Shown piece after piece: positions 56,697 through 64,000 of a stretch of 64,000 nt of DNA. Position numbers and translations under genes: made by a program. Origin of the DNA: Pyrrhosoma nymphula. Taxonomy: Eukaryota; Arthropoda; Insecta; Odonata; Coenagrionidae. The notes beneath the pieces are model-generated. The model was not told where the DNA came from. It was given only the letters and a program-made list of their open reading frames with translations, and made no database searches. Numbering within the stretch: position 1 is the stretch's first letter; the number at the start of each line of letters is the position of its first letter. The stretch spans positions 3,410,001 to 3,474,000 of the forward strand of contig OY754330.1 in the NCBI GenBank assembly GCA_963573305.1. The letters run 5' to 3'.

Positions 56697-57262
56697 AAGT
56701 AGTTTGAGAGCGAAATATCACTTCACCTTGAATTTTATGGATTTGATCTCATTTTTAATAAAAAAACTCTCATCTTTCCAATGATATCAAAATATTAACT
56801 CTTTGCCGAAATACTTTTCGAGAACTTTGCCTAAAAATATAGGCTTTTTTTGTATGGGATAGATTTTACGGCTGAGCGCTCCAGAGGGAGAATATTTAAA
56901 AAAAAAAAGGAATTTCTAACTCCTAGATTTCGTCAAAAAATTAAAGTTTGTATGTTTTCTCAGCTATTCATAAAAATGTATGTTACTCACCGCAGTAATT
57001 TTTACAGAACCGCAAAAAAAACCTTCTGTTTTGAAGTTGTTTTCACCGTACGGCGTGAAAAAATGATTCCATTTAGAGACTTATGAAGATATATTTATTG
57101 AATTACTGAGAATTGTTTTCATATATGACTATATTTTTGCACCAATAATATTACAATATTTATAAAATACACTTCTTACAGACGCTGAAATTAAAATACA
57201 TATAAAATTCGAATATGGTATCCATTATGATTATGGGAAATATCTCGCTCAAACCACCTTAA
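56697..57262 (-). mobile_element. M560 TIR element, copy E
   Basis: Starts CAAGTAGTTTGAGAGCGAAA and ends ATCTCGCTCAAACCACCTTAA. Interior landmarks are shared in inverted order (GCGCTCCAGAGGGAGAATAT, TACGGCGTGAAAAAATGA). Non-coding. Confidence 0.85.
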
Positions 57263-59624
57263 GCTGTTCGATAACCTCTTCTTATTTCCTCCTGCTTAAA
57301 ATCCTTTGGAGTCTCCATTGCCGTACCATGCGTCTTATTCTGTTCTTTCTCTCTCGCCTTCTTGGGCTGCCTTTGAGCGTGCTGATGTCGGACGAGGACG
57401 AGTTCGTCCCCCCCCCCACCGTTCTCCAATCGCCTCCTTCCTAAGGCTTCTTTCTTACCTTACCCCCCCTTCATTCATTCTTACATTCATTCGCTCACCG
57501 ACGAAACACGCCGGGTCCTTTTTGACGCCCTCTCGTCAGCGCATACTTCCCTTAACACACAGCCCATCCCTTCCTTTGCCTTCTCGAGTAATAATTGCTC
57601 TAGACCGTAGGCAATGGACATCGCGATTCTAGGACAGATGTCGGCAGTCGTCGTTTCTTCCGACACAAAAGCGTCCGTCTTCTTGATCGATCGCAATACT
57701 GTTTCTTCGTCTTATCTCCATCTTGCTCATAATCTCCATCGAGTCTCTCGTCATGATCCGTCCTCTGTTGCACTAAGTAACTCACATTTGAGTGCGCTAG
57801 ATTGTGACTCTAAGAGACGTAGGTTGCGTCGCTTAGTTACTAGATCAATAATCCCATTTGCTCGAATTTGAGTTGGCCTGGAGATATATTTTTCTAACCC
57901 CAAATGTCTATATCAGGCAAATTTGCCTGGGCTGATTTGGAGTCTCATTATTGTCACCGGCAATAAGAAAATATCTCCCGTTAAGCTCTTATTTTTTTAT
58001 TAAAGTAATTATTTCCGAGGAAGTTCGTCACTCCCAATTGGGCTTGCTGTTCCTCCACGGTCCACGTCCCTCTCTGCATTCATTCAATTTCTTTGATTAG
58101 TGGCGGCGCTCGGTACGGCTTTGCTGCGACGCTTAAACGCTCCCAAGGATTTGAATATATGTACTGAGACACTTTATCGGCCTTCAGACTGCTTCGGTAT
58201 GGAAGTAGGCAGATATCGAGATGTGTTTCATCTTGGAACGATCACATTAATGTAAAAGCAGATACATGTCGTACTTAAAAAAAACAATTCTCATTTCAGA
58301 ACCTCATATTTGGCAGTTATTTTTGCCGAATATTTCCTTAATTCGGTTGTAAAAATCAATTTCTACTATGTATTAACAATCTCGGTTAGACCTAAGCATA
58401 GTTCATATTTTTGTGATATCGAACTAGTTAAAGAGACTTTTTTTTACTGATACATCGCATAGATTATCAGTTATAGGACAGTCGATATCGAAGAATCGTC
58501 ATTTCTTTACTGGAGAAATTACATGAGAATGTTCCCAATAACATGAGGACAAATGTTTTTGAAAAGTTATCCATGCCACACGAGGCATCACGCTGAAATG
58601 GGCAACTATTGGACCTTTTGTCATGCTTTTCAATTTCTTATGTTATTGCTTGTTCGAATTAACCGAATTTGCAGCAGGACGCTGAAGTGAATTCATGAAA
58701 GTTGGCTTTGCGGCTGCCATATGTTCGACTTTTGACTATAGTTAAAAGTCTAACTGTGCTGCGCTCCTGAAATAACATTCATGCTCTCACACACAGTATA
58801 AAGAGATCCACGATCGTTCTCATAATAAGAACGGAAATGGCTTTGGTGTAAGAGATAAGGGATAAGCAATAAAGTTGTGATGATCTGTCGCTGCTCATTG
58901 TCTGAAACCGCTTTGCGGACGGTCACAGCACCTTGTGTGTGTTCCGTCAGGAGAATGTACGTACAGTTACAGTTCGTCGAGCAGCAATTCACCCGATGCT
59001 GCGTTTCGCCTGGTGTAGTACGCCGATGTCTCTTTAAGTATTTGAGTCGCCTTGGAGAAGTTCCTCTACTAAACAGACTTTCTCATTTCTATTCGAATTT
59101 TATAATGGTTTATTTTGATTCTTTGGTCGTTTTCGAATTTTTTGGCCAATGTGAATAAACTTGTGACTAATCCCCGGGCTCTCTTGCTGCCCTCGACCAC
59201 AAGCTATAGCTCTTCCCCTTCGCAGGTGCGTGGACAAGATTGGCCCTACGAATACCCTGGCATAATATTTTGCGTTGGGAACTCAGTCTATGTGAGCTTC
59301 TTCTGTAAATTTTGGAGAACGTTCTTGACCAGGAGGACATACTCGTTCTCATTACTTGTTACTTAGTTATGGTGAGGTAATTTTTAGTCTTCGGGGCTCT
59401 CATTGTTGCAAGAATCACTCTCCATTTGCAGTTATTAGTGATTGATCAATACTCTAACACCCTTTCTTCCGAAGCTTCACGGGGGACGCATGAACTCTGA
59501 CCGCATGCATGTACTTGAGCAAACTGCCTTGCCAACCCTTGAGATTCAAGCACAAGCCGTGTTATATAAGCTGCTTATCTCGTCGTATCTCAGAAATTGG
59601 TATTTCTCAGAAATTCGAGAAAGT
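57263..59624. other. no supported gene
   Basis: GC is raised at 57300-57880, with overlapping ORFs on both strands (57306-57632, 57614-57871) but no family similarity or coherent splice sites. The rest, including the 58877-59366 ORFs, is unrecognised. Confidence 0.35.
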
Positions 59625-60400
59625 GGAAATAATAATAATAATAATATTAGATTTATTTGCTCTGGGGAGCACCTTTAGAGCATGAAAAAAAAAGGTACAG
59701 GCTATTGCTCTGTTGAGCATTAAATCAATGAGCAATTGGATTATAAGAATAAGAAAAACAGGATTACAAAACGTAATTTAAATAATATGTGACAGGACAG
59801 GAATTGCATATAAAATAAATATACAATATAAACATACAATAATTGAAGCTAAATCACATTCAAAATAAGTTTTCAAACAGGAATATACCATAGGTGAACA
59901 GTAAACAATGAATTATCACCAATAAATGTGGAAACTACAGGCGAAATATGATCTGAAATGTTGGATCGTAGTCTGATCTGAAATATTACCCAATTTGAAC
60001 ATTTAGGAGGTATTTGAAGTATTTATTTTTGATAGATAATACATTGTTGGTCTATTTTTTAGATCATGTTGTAAATCATTCCATAGATTGGAGCCGGATA
60101 TAAGAAAAGAATTTGCAAAGACTTTAGTTTGTGGAGTTGGATGAATTAGGGCATCACCAATAGACATAGAAGGTCGGGTAGTGAGCGAAATAAGAGGCTG
60201 ATGAATTGGGTTGAGTATTGCAGACGTGGATGGCAGTAGTAGTGAGAATGTGTGATTGTATGTACTTTAGGAGGAAGACCGGCTTGGGGACCGCTCTTCC
60301 GCCAAACAGAAGAAACGCGGGATGTAGAGGATGTTGCGAAGGATATATGCGTTAGAGAGCGAGATGAATAGAGGATTTGATGATTGGGAAAAGTGGAAGG
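59625..60400 (-). pseudogene. LINE ORF2 C-terminus and 3' UTR with (ATT)n tail
   Basis: The minus strand around 60150-60030 reads SIGDALIHPTPQTK, then FANSFLISGSNLWNDLQHD and LKNRPTMYYLSKINTS before a stop. That is the usual last block of jockey/CR1-type proteins (NSFxxxxxxLWNxLPxxL...S...FK). The 3' UTR continues down to 59625, ending in (ATT)n (59628-59650 as AAT on plus). Upstream of the block frames are broken. It is a different LINE family from the L-tail elements, judging by the tail. Confidence 0.7.
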
Positions 60401-61724
60401 GGCTGCCCCGTCGACCAATTTTCGGACCGAAATGCATGCTGAGTGTGCTTTCATCGCGAATAATTGAATATCGTCTGTGTGGATTTGGTGCTTTCCTTTT
60501 CAACTGCGTGCGGTTCCATTTGTGATTGCGTTTGTCGGAGCGCCGACGCCCTTCCTGCACTGCACATAGCAAAGGTGCGGGGCATTGTGATTGGACGTTC
60601 CCCCTCCCCTCCCTATCTCACCCCATCAACGGTTCAATCCCACCTTGCTATCGCTCTCTGTGAATTCAAACGCAAATGCACACCTTAGAACAGCTTTTTG
60701 AGGTCGTTTTAAGTTCTCTTTTCGCATATTTCGACCGTATGGCGACTAACTTCATCCTTTTTATCAGTCATTCGCTGTTAACACGAGTTTCGAAGTAAAT
60801 TTGAGGTGGTTAACTTAAAAAATTACTTTTATTGGATAAAGCATTCTGTATGTTTATTGGAATCATTTTTAGAATGAATCTCATAAAAATCCAGGTAACC
60901 AAGTGTGAATTTATGAACCAGTTGCTTCTTTAAACAATCAAAGACATTTTAATTTTTTATCGTAACACTGAATATCTAAAATATAAAACCACGGCTTTGC
61001 GTCACTAAGCTGTGTGTATTGCGTGCCTTTGCAATTTTTTTTCTAAAATATTTCGAATTCTTTGCTTGCTATATATTGCTTGAGAGGAGGAGTATGTCGC
61101 CAATGCCGTTTAAGGTGTCGGGAAACACTTGAGTGGTGGTAGCACTGCCCTTTTATAGTTAACTATTACTCCTCGATCCCTGCGCGCCCAATTTCTCGGT
61201 TTTAAACATCTGTCTGCGTTGACAGTGTCCGTAGTGCGTGTGTCGGTTATTTGCCCTTTCTAAACACATCCACTTATACATGTCTCCCTTTTCTTTCGTC
61301 GGAAGTTTTTTTTTTAGAATCCCCTCCCCCCTCCCATGTTGAGACACTCCTCTCTTTGTTGTTCCTTCCTCCTCATGACATTTTTCAAGAATAGAGTGTA
61401 TCGACTTTTCATGGCGTGTCTTAATCCCCCCCCACACGTTCCAATGTTTCAAGTGCCAACAGTGGCAGAAGATAAATAAGGATGTCTTTGGAAGAACCAA
61501 GTTTTTGTGCTGAATCGTGAGAGGTGGAAAACAATTTAATTCCTAGGTACTTGAGCATGTTTTAGTTATAAACATTAAAGCGCACTCTTTTGTCTATCAT
61601 AACCACTTTATGGCTTAGAAATTTCCCTTAACAATTAATTATAAAAAATTCATTATTATCAAGAAAAAAATAATTTAGAAATAATTCCTAACCTTATCAT
61701 CACGAAGCAGCGTATCACGTGCCA
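60401..61724. other. no recognisable gene
   Basis: Short ORFs only; the 61159-61500 minus ORF has low-complexity Lys/Glu content and no family match. Confidence 0.35.
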
Positions 61725-62355
61725 TTGAAGGTAATTTGAGCGAAATATCACTTCGCCTAGACCTTGATGAATTTGACGTCATTTTAAAGAAAAAACTCCC
61801 ATCTTTTTAATGATATAAAATTATAAACCCTTTACCGAACTACTTTTCGAGCAATTTAAAAATATAAGCTGCTTTACGTGGGATAGATTACGGCTGTGCG
61901 CTCCAGAGGGAGAATATTAGAAAAACTTGGAATTCATTACACCTAGATTTAGTCAAAAAACTATCTGTGTGTAGTTTGTATTTTATCTCGACTGTTGATC
62001 AAAATTAATCTATTACCAACCGCAGTAATGTTTACAGACTCCCAAAAAAACGTATTTTGAAGGCTTTTTAGTCGTACGGCGTGAAAAAATGAGTCATGTT
62101 AGAGGCTTATGTGATTATATTTATTCAATTACTGATAATATTTGTCATATGACTATATTTTTGCGCAATTAATATTACAATATTTAATTAATACAGACGC
62201 TGAAATTAAAATTTAAAAATCGAATATGGTCTCCATTATGACTCAATGGGAAGTATATCTCGCTCAAACTGGAGGCCCTATGTTTAGGACCTCTACTACT
62301 AATCTCCTCTATGGAGGCCCTATACTAATACAGTGCATCTAGCTCAAACTACCTT
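61725..62355 (-). mobile_element. M560 TIR element, copy F, with duplicated end
   Basis: Starts TTGAAGGTAATTTGAGCGAAA. The far TIR appears twice: CTCGCTCAAACT at 62259-62270, then, after 70 bp containing two GGAGGCCCTAT units (62271 and 62314), AGCTCAAACTACCTT at 62341-62355. The body matches the other copies in inverted order. Confidence 0.85.
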
Positions 62356-64000
62356 GGTGGCACGCGTACCACCCGTTGAAATGCAACTTGCAATTGAAGG
62401 TTTGTTGACCCTGGATGAGCGTGGAGGGATCCGAGGCGTGTCAGTTGTGTGCAGCAGTCGCTCAGTTTGTGATGAGTATTACGAGTGCGGAGAGTGGCGG
62501 GCGGCGATCGTCACTTTTCTTCGCCGATGAGGGGGATGGGGGGAGGATGGAGGCCCCACCGACAATGCCGCATTAATTGAGAATCCCCCCTTCCCCTCCT
62601 CCCCCCACCCCTCTCCCCCCCCTTCGAAATAGGGAGCAGCCGCCAATTCTCGGTGTTTGGTGCGAGACAGCCGCGCCCTCGTTTTCGCGCGCCGCTCTTC
62701 TTTTGTCTTCCTGTTGTTTCCAGCGGCGGAACTGGGCAGGCGCTGTGTGCACACCCTCGCTAGGGGTTCACCTTTCCCCACCCCAGTGGTACTCGACCAA
62801 GTCTGTCGATCACTTATCACACTCATTACACTTCGCATTTCACAGTGTTTGAAAATGCAGGAGTGGAAAATAACTAGATTGTGACGTTTCCCCTCTCCCC
62901 CCCCCCCCCCCCCCCCCCACCGCCATGTTTTGCTTTCAATTGTGATTTTAAACAACGCTGTGGTTTGCGATCCGCGTGTGAATTGAGTTTTCCCTCGCGT
63001 TAAAAACTTCGCCATCCTAGCTCGACCCCCCCCCACGTGTGTGAAACGGTTGATTTTTATAAGAGAGTAGAATATATATTTTATTATACTCTGGGCATCG
63101 CCCTTGGAGAAAATTCTATTAGAAAAAATGAAAAAATTGCCTCAGCAAAAAGTACAACAAAAATTTGACAGCATTTATGCGGTTAATTTTCGCAGTTCAG
63201 CAAAGTTAGAGAGCAAAATGTACAAAAAATAAATGAAATTTAAAATTGGATGAAATGTTTGGAACGTGTCTGACAGGCTTATGAACTAACTATTCACTCA
63301 AACTCATAGCGGGCTGATTACAATTGATAACATGAATTATATTAACAGTTTCAGGCCTGACATAGTGGAAATTACTCCCAACTAGCCGAACCCGTGCAAT
63401 AGTTGCGTGTTTGTTATTTAATAAACGTTGTGAAGATTTAGATATAGGTTATAAGTTGGTATTTGAATTATCATTTGCAGCATTATTTTTGAATTTTTAA
63501 TTTTTAGCCGGAATCTATTAAGAAGTAATCTAATTATTCAGAAAATGTTCACTGCAGTAACTATAACGAAAGAAATCGATTCAAAATATGTGTAGTATAT
63601 CAGTGGAAGAGAAAAAGCATTGCACTCTGCAAAATGGTGGAAAACATTATTGCTTCAGGGGTAAGAAACGCGATTTATTACAAAAATTTAAATAGTTTTC
63701 GTGGGGCTTTCAACGCTGTAGAAAACCAGTGAAGTTTTCCGCTTCACTCAAGATCAAAGCGTATCTGAAATAAAGAGAGGGACACAAATTATAAATAAAC
63801 AGATAGATGCACCTATGGTGGGAGACTTAAGTAATCTTTCTCTTTCATTATCCTGGAATTATTTTTATCAACGCGTTTCACGAAGTCTTTTTTCGTGGCT
63901 TCGATTTACTCCTCGTTCAAATACTAAATATTTAAATTAAATATTTAATGGGAAATTATTAATATAAAATGCCAACCTTAAAGAATAGCTTACTAAATAC
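62356..64000. other. no supported gene; 22-base C run and a fold-back family fragment
   Basis: GC-rich 62380-62880 has ORFs on both strands (the longest is 185 aa, minus, 62479-63036), full of Gly/Pro runs and without homology. A C22 homopolymer lies at 62897-62918. At 63345-63380 TTCAGGCCTGACATAGTGG matches the head of the FB1 fold-back family. The remainder is AT-rich. Confidence 0.4.

Noticed and set aside
62479..63036. 185-aa minus-strand ORF, longest in the window
   Set aside because: Covers a C22 homopolymer and other low-complexity runs; sequence resembles no family.
1..64000. CRISPR array, operon, phage or plasmid features
   Set aside because: No regularly spaced repeats with unique spacers and no dense co-directional ORFs; introns and eukaryotic retroelements indicate a nuclear animal genome.

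Overview
The window looks like nuclear DNA of a metazoan, most likely an arthropod. It is AT-rich, intron-bearing and gene-poor, with decayed copies of hAT, mariner, LINE and Penelope-like elements, many MITEs and long (TA)n tracts. There are no operons, ribosome binding sites, CRISPR arrays or rRNA genes. The species cannot be named from the sequence alone.

Only two host gene pieces can be supported, both on the + strand. The first is the 3' terminal coding exon of an unrecognised gene (1015-1414), followed by a 3' UTR with a candidate ATTAAA signal near 1721. The second is the first coding exon of another unrecognised gene (19919-20021), with a good Kozak context, an in-frame upstream stop and a GTGAGT donor. 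A CpG-rich stretch near 17.96-18.35 kb probably belongs to its promoter or 5' UTR. No later exon was found, so 20-64 kb may be one very long first intron, or intron plus intergenic DNA.

Transposable elements explain much of the rest. From 8.96 to 13.8 kb there is a three-layer nest: a decayed Penelope-like element (PLE) split by a 3.6-kb hAT element (9062-12683, perfect 8-bp target duplication), which itself carries a fold-back element. From 44.0 to 46.9 kb two 5'-truncated PLEs lie head to head with (TA)n tracts at their outer ends, and together they split a LINE 3' tail. More PLE fragments lie at 31.5-32.8, 42.7-43.2 and 48.0-48.4 kb. Several PLE 3' ends, and two fold-back elements, carry a CTGANGA-stem-GAAA motif resembling the core of the hammerhead ribozymes known from PLEs.

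Other families include a ~560-bp TIR element with six near-full copies; LINE 3' ends terminating in (GTAGAT)n-like tails, in two body types; a 2.15-kb non-autonomous element with ~36-bp TIRs (48.7-50.9 kb); a ~770-bp repeat present as two inverted copies 22 kb apart; a 173-bp tandem duplication; and several hAT-like MITEs. Most remaining sequence is AT-rich with nothing recognisable. No new protein-coding system was found; the PLE and ribozyme-like structures are the most interesting part.
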